From Vibrio ichthyoenteri ATCC 700023 (GTDB taxonomy: Bacteria; Pseudomonadota; Gammaproteobacteria; Enterobacterales; Vibrionaceae), in contig NZ_AFWF01000143.1 in the NCBI RefSeq assembly GCF_000222605.1, forward strand, positions 1 through 49,870: a stretch of 49,870 bases of DNA, read 5' to 3'. The notes under the pieces were generated by a model, which ran no database searches, was not told the DNA's origin, and saw nothing but the letters and a program-made list of their open reading frames with translations. The position numbers and the translations under genes were made by a program. Shown in pieces: positions 34,702 to 44,043 of the stretch (position 1 is its first letter; every line of letters begins with the position of its first letter).

Positions 34702-36615
34702 TTATTTTTTGTCGTCTTTAACTTCTTCAAACTCAGCATCTACAACATCATCTTCTTGAGACTGTTGTTGTTGACCAGCGTCAGCACCTTGTTGTGCTTG
34801 AGCTTGCTGTTGAGCGATTTCCATTAGCTTTTGAGCTGCTGCTGCTAGCGCTTGAACTTTCGCATCGATTGCTTCTTTGTCGTCGCCTTTACGTGCAACT
34901 TCAAGTTCTGCGATTGCTGCTTCAATCTTCTCTTTCTCGTCAGCAGGAAGTGCTTCACCAGCTTCTTCGATTTGCTTACGAGTACCGTGAATCATTTGGT
35001 CAGCTTGGTTACGTGCAGTTGCTAGCTCTTCGAACTTTTTGTCCGCTTCTTTGTTAGCTTCTGCTTCTTGAACCATTTTCTCGATGTCTTCATCGCTTAG
35101 ACCGCCAGAAGCTTGGATCGTGATCTTCTGCTCTTTACCAGTCTGCTTGTCTTTCGCAGATACGTGTAGGATACCATCCGCATCTAGGTCGAAAGTTACT
35201 TCAATTTGAGGCATGCCACGTGGTGCCGCTTGAATGCCTTCTAGGTTGAACTGTCCTAGAGACTTGTTCATGCTAGCTTGCTTACGCTCACCTTGGATTA
35301 CGTGGATAGTTACTGCGCTTTGGTTGTCTTCTGCAGTAGAGAAAACTTGGTTCGCTTTTGTTGGGATAGTCGTGTTCTTCTCAACAAGCTTAGTCATTAC
35401 GCCGCCCATTGTCTCGATACCTAGAGACAGTGGAGTAACGTCTAGTAGCAATACGTCTGTTACTTCGCCCGCTAGTACACCACCTTGAACTGCAGCACCC
35501 ATTGCTACTGCTTCATCAGGGTTTACATCACGACGCGCTTCTTTACCGAAGAACTCAGCAACTTTCGCTTGAACCATAGGCATACGAGTTTGACCACCAA
35601 CTAGGATAACATCTGTGATGTCGCCTACTGATAGGTCTGCATCTGCTAGAGCAACTTTTAGAGGCTCTAGAGAACGTTGTACTAGGTCTTCAACTAGAGA
35701 TTCTAGTTTTGCACGAGTCACTTTAACGTTCATGTGCTTAGGACCAGTTGCGTCTGCAGTTACGTAAGGTAGGTTTACGTCAGTTTGAGTAGTAGAAGAA
35801 AGCTCGATCTTCGCTTTTTCTGCTGCTTCTTTAACACGCTGCATCGCTAGAGGATCAGTCTTAAGATTGATGCCTTGCTCTTTTTGGAACTCGTCAACTA
35901 GGTAGTTGATCATACGAGTATCGAAATCTTCACCACCAAGGTGAGTGTCACCGTTAGCTGCTAGAACTTCGAACGTTTTCTCGCCTTCTACTTCATCGAT
36001 TTCGATGATAGAGATATCGAATGTACCACCACCAAGGTCGTATACTGCGATAGTGCGATCGCCGCCTTTCTTATCAAGACCGTATGCTAGTGCTGCTGCA
36101 GTTGGTTCGTTGATAATACGTTTAACTTCTAGACCTGCGATACGGCCAGCGTCTTTAGTTGCTTGACGTTGTGCATCGTTAAAGTATGCAGGAACAGTGA
36201 TAACAGCAGCAGTAACTTCTTCACCAAGAAAATCTTCTGCTGTTTTCTTCATTTTTTTCAGGATTTCAGCTGAAACTTGAGGAGCCGCCATTTTTTGGCC
36301 TTGTGCTTCTACCCAAGCATCACCGTTATCTGCCGCTACAATTTTGTAAGGCATGATTTCGATGTCGCGTTGAACTTCTTGATCTTCAAAACGACGACCG
36401 ATCAAACGCTTGATTGCAAATAGCGTGTTAGTTGGGTTTGTAACAGCTTGGCGCTTAGCAGGTTGACCTACTAGAGTTTCACCGTCTGTGTATGCAACAA
36501 CAGATGCGGTTGTACGCTCACCTTCCGCGTTTTCAATTACACGTGGTTTGTCGCCGTCTAAAACTGCAACACAAGAGTTAGTAGTACCTAAATCAATACC
36601 AATGATTCTACCCAT
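34702..36615 (-). CDS. dnaK: chaperone DnaK (Hsp70)
   Basis: ATP-dependent folding chaperone. 637 residues (E. coli 638). Nucleotide-binding domain from [18 protein letters not shown] to about 383, with [15 protein letters not shown] and [12 protein letters not shown]; interdomain linker [13 protein letters not shown]; substrate-binding domain; and a helical lid ending in a Gln-rich stretch ([17 protein letters not shown]) before the conserved acidic tail [10 protein letters not shown]. Transcribed from a sigma-32-type promoter 46 nt upstream. With dnaJ downstream and grpE nearby the whole DnaK machine is in this window. Confidence 0.98.
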   Translation of the reverse strand: MGRIIGIDLGTTNSCVAVLDGDKPRVIENAEGERTTASVVAYTDGETLVGQPAKRQAVTNPTNTLFAIKRLIGRRFEDQEVQRDIEIMPYKIVAADNGDAWVEAQGQKMAAPQVSAEILKKMKKTAEDFLGEEVTAAVITVPAYFNDAQRQATKDAGRIAGLEVKRIINEPTAAALAYGLDKKGGDRTIAVYDLGGGTFDISIIEIDEVEGEKTFEVLAANGDTHLGGEDFDTRMINYLVDEFQKEQGINLKTDPLAMQRVKEAAEKAKIELSSTTQTDVNLPYVTADATGPKHMNVKVTRAKLESLVEDLVQRSLEPLKVALADADLSVGDITDVILVGGQTRMPMVQAKVAEFFGKEARRDVNPDEAVAMGAAVQGGVLAGEVTDVLLLDVTPLSLGIETMGGVMTKLVEKNTTIPTKANQVFSTAEDNQSAVTIHVIQGERKQASMNKSLGQFNLEGIQAAPRGMPQIEVTFDLDADGILHVSAKDKQTGKEQKITIQASGGLSDEDIEKMVQEAEANKEADKKFEELATARNQADQMIHGTRKQIEEAGEALPADEKEKIEAAIAELEVARKGDDKEAIDAKVQALAAAAQKLMEIAQQQAQAQQGADAGQQQQSQEDDVVDAEFEEVKDDKK

Positions 36616-36660
36616 CAGGCCATCTCCGAATAAATTCTATTTTATTTTGCTCTATCCCAT

Positions 36661-36688
36661 ATGTGGGGATAAATAACTGGGTTTCAAC
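36661..36688 (-). promoter_or_regulatory. sigma-32 heat-shock promoter of dnaK
   Basis: On the minus strand GTTGAAA (36682-36688) and CCCCACAT (36661-36668) are 13 nt apart, very close to the sigma-32 consensus CTTGAAA-N13-CCCCATNT. It lies 46 nt before the dnaK start. Confidence 0.88.
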
Positions 36689-36791
36689 CCTTGCTCACAA
36701 GCAAACATTGATATGTTTGCTTCTTGTATGCACCTTAGATAAGGGCGTCAAAACGCATTTCAAGGGAAAAGGTGAAAAAAAATAAAAAAAA

Positions 36792-36821
36792 GAGGCGAGA
36801 GGCGAGAGGCGAGAGGCGAGA
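36792..36821 (+). repeat. GAGGCGA tandem repeat, left side of the four-helix-bundle gene
   Basis: Four exact copies of GAGGCGA (36792-36819) after an A-rich run. It is the purine strand of the AGAAGCGAGA family, and faces the pyrimidine tract on the other side of the next gene. Confidence 0.9.
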
Positions 36822-36927
36822 TTATTTTGTTTTTGCCGGAAAAATGAATCAACTCCTATTTACCGCAACTTTTTACACACTCTCACCATCTGTCAAAGCG
36901 ACACACTAAACTTTTTCAACAAGTCCT

Positions 36928-37275
36928 ATGAAATACGAAAAACTCAACGTATGGAAAACCAGTTTTGAACTCTGTAAACGAACCTACATTGGCGTACAAC
37001 ATATGCCAGACTACTCATTTCGGGATCAAATTCGCCGCTCTAGCATTTCCATACCAAGCAACATAGCTGAGGGCGTGGAGCGCACAAGCCCCAAAGAAAC
37101 TGCTTATTTTCTTAATGTCGCAAAAGGATCGGTAGGCGAACTCAAAACCCAACTGTTATTAGGCGCCGAGCTCAAATATATCCACCCTAGCCTATGCAAC
37201 GAGCTTTGTACCAGCTGTGAACACATTGCTCGTATATTGGGAGCCTTGATCATAAAACACAGAGCAAAAGCCTAA
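36928..37275 (+). CDS. four-helix-bundle protein (23S rRNA intervening-sequence protein family)
   Basis: 115 residues, all helical by eye. The pattern begins MKYEKLNVWKTSFELCKRTY, and has FRDQIRRSSISIPSNIAEG and KGSVGELKTQLLLGAELKYI, the signatures of the TIGR02436/23S rRNA IVP family. These small proteins form pentameric barrels, are often encoded in 23S rRNA intervening sequences, and are structural relatives of the Avd protein of diversity-generating retroelements. No reverse transcriptase or rRNA is near, so neither role can be assumed. Weak ribosome-binding site. The gene lies between dnaK and the symporter, bracketed by inverted copies of a dispersed repeat, which suggests insertion as a unit. 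Confidence 0.88.
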   Translation: MKYEKLNVWKTSFELCKRTYIGVQHMPDYSFRDQIRRSSISIPSNIAEGVERTSPKETAYFLNVAKGSVGELKTQLLLGAELKYIHPSLCNELCTSCEHIARILGALIIKHRAKA

Positions 37276-37282
37276 GCTTCAA

Positions 37283-37398
37283 TCTTTCGATTTTTCTCTC
37301 ACTTCTCTTCATTTCTTTACTCTCGCTTCTAAAATTTTGCTCTTTTTTCTGCTCTCGTCTCTACAATCTCGCCTCTCTTTTCTCTACTCTCGCTTCTA
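37283..37398 (+). repeat. TCTCGCTTCT-type pyrimidine repeat, right side of the four-helix-bundle gene
   Basis: 116 nt of TCTCGCTTCT, TCTCGCCTCTC and TTTTCTC words. AAAAGAGAGGCGAGA, its reverse complement at 37367-37381, resembles AAAAAGAGGCGAGAGG at 36787 on the left side, so the two flanks are inverted copies of the same repeat. Confidence 0.8.
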
Positions 37399-37400
37399 TC

Positions 37401-37430
37401 AAAAAAAAGCGAGCCACTTGGGCTCGCTTT
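37401..37430 (-). terminator. terminator of the symporter gene
   Basis: AAAGCGAGCC-acttg-GGCTCGCTTT with an A-run on the plus strand, giving eight T in the symporter direction; 20 nt past its stop. Confidence 0.88.
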
Positions 37431-37450
37431 CTAATAACCAATCTATTTAC

Positions 37451-38728
37451 TTACGCGTTGTTCGCCGCAAGTTCCGACTCCATCGATTCAGCAGTTAAGT
37501 CAATCTCTCCCTCTGACTTCGCCACAATGGTATTAACGGCGGTGTCACCCACCACGTTAGAAGCCGTACAGAACATGTCATTGATGCGGTCAACTGCGGC
37601 AACAATCGCCAAGCCTTCTGGTGGAAGACCCAATTGGTGCAAAATAACGCCAACCATCACCACACCACCGCCCGGAACACCACCCGCACCAATCGATAGC
37701 AACAACACCGTAAAGCCAAGCGTGACTAAGTCCGTTACATCAATCGGCTGACCAAAGGCATTGGCACAAAAAACAGCGGCAATCGCAATGTAGATAGAAG
37801 CGCCTGCCATGTTCATGGTTGCACCTAGTGGTACACCAAAACCTGCCACCGACTTTGACACGTTCAGCTTATCCGTCAAAGTGCGCATCGTAACGGGAAT
37901 GGTGGCATTTGAGCTGGCTGTCGATAATGAAAACAACACTTGTTCACGAGTTTTACGTGAAAACTCGCGCGCTGAAATCCCGGTAAACAGTTGCACCGCG
38001 AGCGGATAGACCACAAAAATCCACAACACCAACATACTCACCACCAAAGCCACGTAACCTGCAACTGAAGCTAGGGTATTGGCATTCAGCGTTGCGCCAA
38101 GTTGAATCATCAACGCAAACACACCGTAAGGCGCTAAGCTCATCACCAGACCAATCAACTTCATCATAATCGCGTTGGCGACTTTAAAGGTTTTAACTGC
38201 TGGGCCTCCCTTTTCGTCCAAAGCTTGAATAGCAAGACCTGTCAAAATTGCCATAAAGATGATTTGCAACATATCGCCATCAGCAAAGGCTTGAACCGGA
38301 TTACTCGGCACTATGTTGGTGACCATCGAAAAGATGTCCGGTGTTTCAGTCGACTTTAGCGTTACTGCATCAGAAATAGTTCCAGCTAAGTTTGCCCCAG
38401 CCCCAGGTTGAATGATCATTGCGACGGTTAACGCAGCGATGATCGCAATCACGGTGTTAAAAATATAAAGCGCAAAAGTTTTGCCACCAAGACGCCCGAA
38501 AGAGCGAATATCTTTTAACTCAACAATGCCGCAAACAATCGACACGTAAACTAAGGGGACGACGAGTAACTTAATCAATGAAACGAACATACCACCGACA
38601 CCTTCTGCGGAGCCGAGTAAGTACGTATCAAAAATCGCGATACCGCTAAATAAGTACTGAATCGCCGTTCCCAATAACAAACCAGAGAACAAGCCGATAA
38701 AAATCTTACTTGAAAGCGATTTATCCAT
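37451..38728 (-). CDS. dicarboxylate/amino acid:cation symporter
   Basis: Inner-membrane secondary transporter of the DAACS (SLC1-like) family, which imports glutamate, aspartate, serine or C4-dicarboxylates with Na+ or H+. 425 residues. The re-entrant hairpin motif is TASSNATIPVTMRT, the TM7 motif reads GATMNMAGASIY (NMAG where glutamate carriers have NMDG), and PGGGVVMVGVIL followed by DRINDMFCTASNVVGD forms the substrate site of HP2 and TM8. The substrate is not evident; the DRxxDM...N pattern fits amino acids. Monocistronic. Confidence 0.9.
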   Translation of the reverse strand: MDKSLSSKIFIGLFSGLLLGTAIQYLFSGIAIFDTYLLGSAEGVGGMFVSLIKLLVVPLVYVSIVCGIVELKDIRSFGRLGGKTFALYIFNTVIAIIAALTVAMIIQPGAGANLAGTISDAVTLKSTETPDIFSMVTNIVPSNPVQAFADGDMLQIIFMAILTGLAIQALDEKGGPAVKTFKVANAIMMKLIGLVMSLAPYGVFALMIQLGATLNANTLASVAGYVALVVSMLVLWIFVVYPLAVQLFTGISAREFSRKTREQVLFSLSTASSNATIPVTMRTLTDKLNVSKSVAGFGVPLGATMNMAGASIYIAIAAVFCANAFGQPIDVTDLVTLGFTVLLLSIGAGGVPGGGVVMVGVILHQLGLPPEGLAIVAAVDRINDMFCTASNVVGDTAVNTIVAKSEGEIDLTAESMESELAANNA

Positions 38729-39101
38729 TTTAAATCTCCAAATGCTGTGTGCTTATTAATGTTTTTATTTTTATATAGCTCGCAAATTGCGGCGAACCGC
38801 ACGAAACAATACACATCAGGTTAACAATTGAAGGCGCTTGTTTACATTTTTGTTACCAGCCATTTTGCTTCATTCGAATAAACACCAAGGCACATAATCA
38901 AGCATATTTGTTCAAATAGAACGCGTTTTTATTTTTAATACTTTGGGCTGGCAGGGATCTAATTATCTGAATTTAAAGCCATCACTTCTATTTTCTGTTT
39001 TTATAAAGATTCACTTTCCATGCAGAAAAAATTCTGCGCTAAGGATAAAAAACAGTGCGTAACGCTTTTATCAAAAAGATGAAAGTGTGAACTCAAGACA
39101 T
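38729..39101. other. AT-rich intergenic region upstream of the symporter
   Basis: 373 nt, no credible ORF. TGCGG-cgaa-CCGCA (38788-38801) and GCAGAA-aaaa-TTCTGC (39022-39037) are short perfect hairpins. The symporter promoter should lie here; I could not identify it with confidence. Confidence 0.4.
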
Positions 39102-39133
39102 AAAAAAACGCCCTTCCAAAAGAAAGGGCGTTC
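39102..39133 (-). terminator. terminator of grpE
   Basis: ACGCCCTT and AAGGGCGT pair across a short loop and are followed by a run of seven T in the grpE direction; 26 nt past the stop. Confidence 0.88.
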
Positions 39134-39158
39134 AAAATTGGTTCAATGTGAATGGGGG

Positions 39159-39764
39159 TTATTTCGCAACCATTACCATTGCAGGGCGTACTACACGACC
39201 GTTTAGCTCATAACCTTTTTGCATCACAAACATCACTGAGTTTGATGCATGATCAGGGCTTTCTTGAATTGACATCGCTTGATGGAATTCAGGATTGAAC
39301 GCTTCACCTTCAGGGTTGATCTCTTTTAGACCAAACTTCGCTAGTGTATCTACGAATGTTTTGTGCGTTAGCTCAACACCTTCGAATAGCGGTTTAACGG
39401 CTTCGTTCTCAGCATCTGCAGCTGCGATAGCACGCTCTAGGTTATCGATGACTGGTAGTAGCTCTTCAGCGAACTTATTCAATGCGTATTTACGCGCTTT
39501 GTCCACTTCCTGCTCAGCACGACGACGCATGTTTTCTACTTCAGCTTTCGCACGAAGTACACCATCTTGCTGTTCTTTGATCTTCGCTTCACTTGAAAGT
39601 AACGCCGCCTCTAGTTGAGCAATTTTCGCTTCTTGCTCTTCTAGCGCAGTTCCTTCGTTCCATTCGATATCTGCGTCTGTACCAACCGCTTCAACGTCAG
39701 CTTGCGCTGCGTTTTGTTGCTGCTGTAGTTCTTCTTCTTGGATTTTTTTGTCTTCGTTGCTCAT
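39159..39764 (-). CDS. grpE: nucleotide exchange factor GrpE
   Basis: Releases ADP from DnaK. 201 residues from the ATG at 39762-39764, where GGAG sits 6 nt upstream; the frame continues 14 codons further up without conservation. N-terminal Glu/Gln-rich tail, long coiled coil from about residue 50 to 110 ([20 protein letters not shown]), then the C-terminal beta domain ending in [14 protein letters not shown], the family signature. Own sigma-32-type promoter; divergent from nadK. Confidence 0.97.
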   Translation of the reverse strand: MSNEDKKIQEEELQQQQNAAQADVEAVGTDADIEWNEGTALEEQEAKIAQLEAALLSSEAKIKEQQDGVLRAKAEVENMRRRAEQEVDKARKYALNKFAEELLPVIDNLERAIAAADAENEAVKPLFEGVELTHKTFVDTLAKFGLKEINPEGEAFNPEFHQAMSIQESPDHASNSVMFVMQKGYELNGRVVRPAMVMVAK

Positions 39765-39860
39765 GATATCTCCAGAATTCAACGTTTTGTGTAATCTATA
39801 CGTCACGATTATTCGCCGTCAACTACACAAAAACTCGCATATTTAGCGCACTTGCCATTA

Positions 39861-39888
39861 TTATGGGGATGAAGATTATCGATTCAAG
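39861..39888 (-). promoter_or_regulatory. sigma-32 heat-shock promoter of grpE
   Basis: On the minus strand CTTGAAT (39882-39888) and CCCCATAA (39861-39868) are separated by 13 nt, as at dnaK. About 97 nt before the grpE start, and directly upstream of the divergent nadK. Confidence 0.82.
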
Positions 39889-39909
39889 CCCATTTTGGTC
39901 GGAAAAGCT

Positions 39910-40794
39910 ATGAAAAAACCTTTTGAAGTGATCGCCATCATCGGAAAACCTAGAGATCAGCAAGCAATTCAAACCCATAAAGAATTGTATCACTGGCTAT
40001 TGGAACAAGGTTACCGTGTTTACATTGATGATAGATTGTGCGAATTCCTTGACGATATTCCTCGTGAACATTTTGCCAGCCTGATTCAACTGGGCAAGGT
40101 TGCCGATCTCGCTGTCGTCGTTGGAGGTGATGGCAACATGCTTGGCGCAGCACGCGTTCTGTCTCGCTTTGATATCCGAGTCATCGGCGTCAATCGTGGC
40201 AATCTGGGCTTTTTGACTGATCTCAATCCAGAAGATTTCCAATCTACCCTAAAGGCGGTATTGGATGGCGAATACATTGAAGAAGAAAGATTTTTGCTTG
40301 AAACAGAAATTCATCGCCACAAGCAAATCAAAAGCCATAACGCTGCGTTAAACGAAGCCGTTTTGCATCCAGGCCAAGTCGCTCGCATGATTGAATTTGA
40401 AGTCTACATTGATGATACATTCGCCTTTTCTCAGCGCTCTGACGGCTTAATCATAGCGACGCCAACAGGCTCAACCGCTTATTCACTTTCAGGTGGCGGC
40501 CCAATCCTCTCGCCTAGCTTAAATGCTATTTCGCTAGTGCCGATGTTCCCGCACACGCTTTCAAGCCGCCCATTAGTGGTCGATAGCAAACGTCGCATCA
40601 AACTGATTGTTTCTCCCGACAACCGCGGCACACAAGAAGTCAGCTGTGATGGACAAGTCTCTCTACCGGTTTCTCCCGGTGATGAAATCCATATTTATCA
40701 AAGCCCAAACATTCTTAAGCTGATCCACCCTAAAGACTATAGCTACTACCACGTACTACGTAGCAAACTCGGCTGGTCAAGCAAACTGTTCTAA
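39910..40794 (+). CDS. nadK: NAD kinase
   Basis: Phosphorylates NAD to NADP with ATP. 294 residues from ATG 39910 (E. coli 292); the frame extends five codons up, but [15 protein letters not shown] is the family start. The GGDG motif is at residues 72-75 ([14 protein letters not shown]), then [21 protein letters not shown] and [18 protein letters not shown]-terminal [14 protein letters not shown] is conserved. Divergent from grpE, upstream of recN, the order also known from E. coli. No ordinary terminator follows, only the hairpin element at 40819-40853. Confidence 0.97.
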   Translation: MKKPFEVIAIIGKPRDQQAIQTHKELYHWLLEQGYRVYIDDRLCEFLDDIPREHFASLIQLGKVADLAVVVGGDGNMLGAARVLSRFDIRVIGVNRGNLGFLTDLNPEDFQSTLKAVLDGEYIEEERFLLETEIHRHKQIKSHNAALNEAVLHPGQVARMIEFEVYIDDTFAFSQRSDGLIIATPTGSTAYSLSGGGPILSPSLNAISLVPMFPHTLSSRPLVVDSKRRIKLIVSPDNRGTQEVSCDGQVSLPVSPGDEIHIYQSPNILKLIHPKDYSYYHVLRSKLGWSSKLF

Positions 40795-40818
40795 TACCGC
40801 TTTAATTCCAAAAGCTAG

Positions 40819-40853
40819 ATTCCCTATCACGCGACTACGTCGCTGTAGGGAAT
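40819..40853. repeat. double-hairpin intergenic element (ATTCCCTA...TAGGGAAT)
   Basis: ATTCCCTA (40819-40826) pairs with TAGGGAAT (40846-40853), and inside it GCGAC-tac-GTCGC forms a second stem. With flanking AG and GACA it reads, on the minus strand, GTCATTCCC...GGGAATCT, the form of a REP-like element I recall as common in vibrios. It follows nadK by 24 nt and may act as its transcript end. Confidence 0.8.
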
Positions 40854-40901
40854 GACATGTTTAGCTTAAAGCGCCGTCACTCCGCTTTTCCCCTCACCAC
40901 C

Positions 40902-41330
40902 GTCATTATCAAGAGCAAGGCACGAGCAAGTCTGGAATCTCTTTCTCGTTTCCCAATTCTCGCATCTCTACTCAAATATCTCGCTTCTCGATTCACCCAC
41001 CATCGTCATTCCCGAGAGCGAGACACGAGCAAGTCGGGAATCTCTTTCTCGTTTCCCGATTCTCGCATCTCTGCTCAAATCTCTCGCTTCTCGATTCACC
41101 CACCATCGTCATTCTCGAAAGCGAGGCACGAGCAAGTCGGGAATCTTTTTCTCGTTTCCCAATTCTCGCATCTCTACTTAAATATCTCGCTTCTCCATTC
41201 ACCCACCATCGTCATTCTCGAGAGCGAGGCACGAGCGAGTCGGGAATCTTTTTCTCGTTTCTCCATTCTCCATTCTCGCATCTTTCTCGCTTCTCGATTT
41301 CTCGCCTCTCTTCCCATCTCTCTTTTCACA
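40902..41330 (+). repeat. tandem array, 102-103 bp period, about 3.7 units
   Basis: CGTCATT recurs at 40902, 41005, 41107 and 41210. Each unit has a degenerate GTCATTCCC...GGGAATCT hairpin (clearest at 41006-41045), then CTCGTTTCCC, ATTCTCGCATCTCT, TCTCGCTTCTCGATTCACCCACCAT. The last unit decays into TCTCGC words up to about 41330. A 160-codon open frame spans the array but is a by-product of the repeat. 645 nt separate nadK from recN, all of it repeat, hairpin or recN control region. Confidence 0.88.
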
Positions 41331-41372
41331 GCATCCTGATCTTGTTCACAAAAAATTTTTCACCAGTGACTT

Positions 41373-41392
41373 TACTGTATAAAGAAACAGTA
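41373..41392. promoter_or_regulatory. LexA box 1 of recN
   Basis: TACTGTATAAAGAAACAGTA has CTG-N10-CAG with TACTGT and ACAGTA ends; one of two adjacent SOS boxes upstream of recN. Confidence 0.88.
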
Positions 41393-41394
41393 TA

Positions 41395-41414
41395 TACTGA
41401 AGTTATATACAGTA
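41395..41414. promoter_or_regulatory. LexA box 2 of recN
   Basis: TACTGAAGTTATATACAGTA keeps CTG-N10-CAG. It begins 2 nt after box 1 and ends 25 nt before the recN start, so it likely overlaps the promoter. Confidence 0.82.
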
Positions 41415-41439
41415 TTGTTCATTTAAACAGGTAATCAAA

Positions 41440-43104
41440 ATGCTGGCTCATCTAAGTGTTAATAATTTCGCTATTGTTAAATCTTTGCAGCTAGAGCTCT
41501 CCAAAGGAATGACTACCATCACCGGTGAGACTGGTGCGGGTAAATCTATCGCTATTGACGCACTTGGCCTATGTCTTGGCGGCCGCGCCGAAGCCGGCAT
41601 GGTGCGACAAGGTGAAGAAAAAACCGAAGTGAGTGCGGCTTTTTCATTGGAGAACAACGTCCACGCAATGCGTTGGTTAGAAGACAACGAACTGTTCGAT
41701 GGCAATGACTGTATATTGCGCCGTACCATCACCAAAGATGGCCGCTCACGCGCGTTTATCAACGGCAGCCCTGTTCCCCTTTCGCAACTCAAATCTTTAG
41801 GGCAATTGCTGATCAACATTCACGGCCAGCATGCTCATCACCAATTGATGAAAAGCGATTATCAATTGGCAATGCTTGATCAATATGCCGGACACCTTAA
41901 CTTGCTGAAAAATACCCGTAACGCTTACCAAACTTGGCGTCAAGCGGATAACAGCCTCAAGCAACTGCGTGAAAACAGTGCGCAAAACCAAGCACAGAAA
42001 CAGTTACTTGAATACCAAATTAAAGAGCTTAATGAACTCTCTCTTGGCGAGGACGAATATGAGCAACTCGAACAGGAACACAAACGACTGTCCAATAGCG
42101 GCGATCTTGCCACCACTTGCCAGCAAGCCATCGAACTTATATACGAAGGCGAAGAAATTAATGCGCTTAGTATTTTGCAATCAGCCAATCAGTCCCTAAT
42201 CCAACTCGCGGAACTGGATGAACAACTGGCAGAACTGCCTAGCATGCTGTCAGAAGCGATCATCCAGATAGAAGAGACCAATAACGAACTGCGTAACTAC
42301 CTCGACAGCATTGATGTTGACCCTGCTCGTATGGCTTTTGTTGAAGAACGCTTTTCAAAAGTGATGTCAATTTCTCGCAAACACCATGTATTGCCTGATG
42401 AGCTCTATCGCCATCATCAAGACTTGTTGGCGCAAATTGAACAACTTGACTGCTCAGATGAAAAACTCGAAGAACTCGCACAAGATGTGGAAGCCAAATA
42501 TCAAGCCTTTGGTAACAGTGCTGATAAACTGAGTAAATCTCGCAGCCGTTACGCCAAAGAACTAAACAAATTGATCACTGCCAGCATGCACGAACTGAGC
42601 ATGGAAAAAGCGCAATTTAGTATTGATGTGAATAGCCAAGGTGCGCACCCATCACCGCTAGGTCTAGATAGCGTCTGCTTTGTGGTTTCAACCAACCCAG
42701 GGCAACCGATGCAGCCTATCGCCAAAGTGGCCTCTGGTGGTGAACTGTCACGCATTTCATTGGCCATCCAAGTGATTACCGCACAAAAAGTGGACACACC
42801 AAGCCTGATCTTCGATGAAGTGGATGTAGGTATCAGTGGTCCAACCGCGGCTGTGGTTGGAAAAATGCTGCGTAAATTAGGTGAATCAACCCAAGTTATG
42901 TGTGTGACCCACTTGCCGCAAGTTGCCGGCTGTGGCCATCAGCAACTGTTTGTGGCTAAACAAACCAAATCAGGTAAAACTGAAACACAAATGCACCAGC
43001 TATGTGAAGAAAAACGCGTGGCGGAATTGGCTCGCTTACTTGGCGGTAGCCAAATCACCGAATCAACATTGGCTAATGCTCGTGAGCTATTGATTGCTGC
43101 TTAA
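41440..43104 (+). CDS. recN: DNA repair protein RecN
   Basis: SMC-like ATPase that acts in double-strand break repair. 554 residues (E. coli 553). Walker A is GETGAGKS at residues 29-36; two coiled-coil arms fill residues 155-360; the ABC signature is [15 protein letters not shown] and Walker [14 protein letters not shown], followed by [16 protein letters not shown]. Strongly SOS-regulated here, with two LexA boxes within 70 nt upstream. Confidence 0.97.
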   Translation: MLAHLSVNNFAIVKSLQLELSKGMTTITGETGAGKSIAIDALGLCLGGRAEAGMVRQGEEKTEVSAAFSLENNVHAMRWLEDNELFDGNDCILRRTITKDGRSRAFINGSPVPLSQLKSLGQLLINIHGQHAHHQLMKSDYQLAMLDQYAGHLNLLKNTRNAYQTWRQADNSLKQLRENSAQNQAQKQLLEYQIKELNELSLGEDEYEQLEQEHKRLSNSGDLATTCQQAIELIYEGEEINALSILQSANQSLIQLAELDEQLAELPSMLSEAIIQIEETNNELRNYLDSIDVDPARMAFVEERFSKVMSISRKHHVLPDELYRHHQDLLAQIEQLDCSDEKLEELAQDVEAKYQAFGNSADKLSKSRSRYAKELNKLITASMHELSMEKAQFSIDVNSQGAHPSPLGLDSVCFVVSTNPGQPMQPIAKVASGGELSRISLAIQVITAQKVDTPSLIFDEVDVGISGPTAAVVGKMLRKLGESTQVMCVTHLPQVAGCGHQQLFVAKQTKSGKTETQMHQLCEEKRVAELARLLGGSQITESTLANARELLIAA

Positions 43105-43255
43105 ACGCGATTTTTTCGAAAAATACGTATCGACTTTGCAACCTAACTCAAAAATCACGGTCTGAACTTATTCAAAACAAGATGAGCTTTTTACATTAAG
43201 GCCAAGCTTGTTTATTATCAGCTCAGTTTAAATGGATAGTTACAAGAATTTGAGT

Positions 43256-43615
43256 ATGCAATTGAAAAAGTGGCTTATCATAGTACCTCTCGCCATGACA
43301 ATGCTGACGGGGTGTTCTCTATTAGAGAAATTGGTTTATCGCATTGATATCAACCAAGGTAACTACGTCGAGCAAGAAGCGGTGAACCAATTAAAGTTTG
43401 GTATGAGTAAAGAACAGGTACGTTACGTGCTAGGTTCGCCAATGTTGGTCGAAAATGGATACCCTGACACTTGGTATTACATTTACCTTCATACGAAAGG
43501 CCATAACGACCCAATCCAGCATGACTTGATCGCAAACTTTGACGACCAAGGACGCCTAGTTGAAGTGACCGGAGATTTTCCAGTCAGCGGCGCTTTTTTT
43601 GAAAGCATCAACTAA
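43256..43615 (+). CDS. bamE: outer membrane assembly factor BamE
   Basis: Lipoprotein of the BAM complex that folds beta-barrel outer-membrane proteins. 119 residues from the ATG at 43256; the frame is open 8 codons earlier (MDSYKNLS), but the signal peptide [20 protein letters not shown] begins here, with lipobox LTGC. The SmpA/OmlA domain follows: [18 protein letters not shown] and [10 protein letters not shown]. Located after recN as in E. coli; strong terminator downstream. Confidence 0.95.
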   Translation: MQLKKWLIIVPLAMTMLTGCSLLEKLVYRIDINQGNYVEQEAVNQLKFGMSKEQVRYVLGSPMLVENGYPDTWYYIYLHTKGHNDPIQHDLIANFDDQGRLVEVTGDFPVSGAFFESIN

Positions 43616-43630
43616 CCAAATACCTGAATC

Positions 43631-43658
43631 AAAAAAGCTCGCCATTGGCGAGCTTTTT
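43631..43658. terminator. bidirectional terminator between bamE and rnfH
   Basis: AAAAAAGCTCGCC-att-GGCGAGCTTTTTT, 13-bp stem with T-runs on both strands, between the convergent bamE and rnfH genes. Confidence 0.92.
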
Positions 43659-43689
43659 TATTTGTTACATCCGTTTTCAAATAACAATG

Positions 43690-44043
43690 CTAATCTGTTT
43701 TGCGCATCAAATTGGGCTTACCACCAGTCACCGGATCAGCCGTACCTGATTCTTTCGCTTGCTCAGCACGCTTGCGACGGATCTCTTTTGGATCAGCCAG
43801 TAATGGGCGATAAATTTCAATTCGGTCACCATCGCGCACTGCTGCATCTAAGCGAACATTGCGGCTAAATACGCCTACCTTGTTCTTCTTTAGATCGATT
43901 TCTGGATAAAGTTCCAATACGCCAGATTGCGCAATAATCTCTTCAACGATCATCGACTTGTTGACCACAAGTGTAAACACACGCTGTTCTTGAGGCAGTG
44001 CATAAACGACCTCAACGTGGATCATTTCCGATTCAATACTCAT
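43690..44043 (-). CDS. rnfH: RnfH family protein (RatB)
   Basis: 117-residue ubiquitin-like beta-grasp protein (UPF0125). [19 protein letters not shown], then [16 protein letters not shown] and [17 protein letters not shown] are typical of E. coli YfjF/RatB. The function is unclear: named for an association with Rnf electron-transport genes in Rhodobacter, and for its place beside ratA. It overlaps the end of ratA by 11 nt, so the two are translationally coupled. Confidence 0.93.
   Translation of the reverse strand: MSIESEMIHVEVVYALPQEQRVFTLVVNKSMIVEEIIAQSGVLELYPEIDLKKNKVGVFSRNVRLDAAVRDGDRIEIYRPLLADPKEIRRKRAEQAKESGTADPVTGGKPNLMRKTD

Noticed and set aside
36928-37275. Four-helix-bundle gene as the Avd protein of a diversity-generating retroelement
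   Set aside because: No reverse transcriptase, template repeat or variable repeat is in the neighbourhood; only the fold family is shared.
36792-37398. CRISPR array near the GAGGCGA repeats
   Set aside because: The units are 7 bp in direct contact without spacers, and no cas gene is present.
38575-38814. 79-codon frame upstream of the symporter
   Set aside because: It overlaps the start of the symporter in another frame and has no translation signal.
40857-41339. 160-codon open frame between nadK and recN
   Set aside because: It lies entirely in the 103-bp tandem repeat; the translation is a Ser/Arg/Phe-rich periodic sequence with no ribosome-binding site, which the repeat alone explains.
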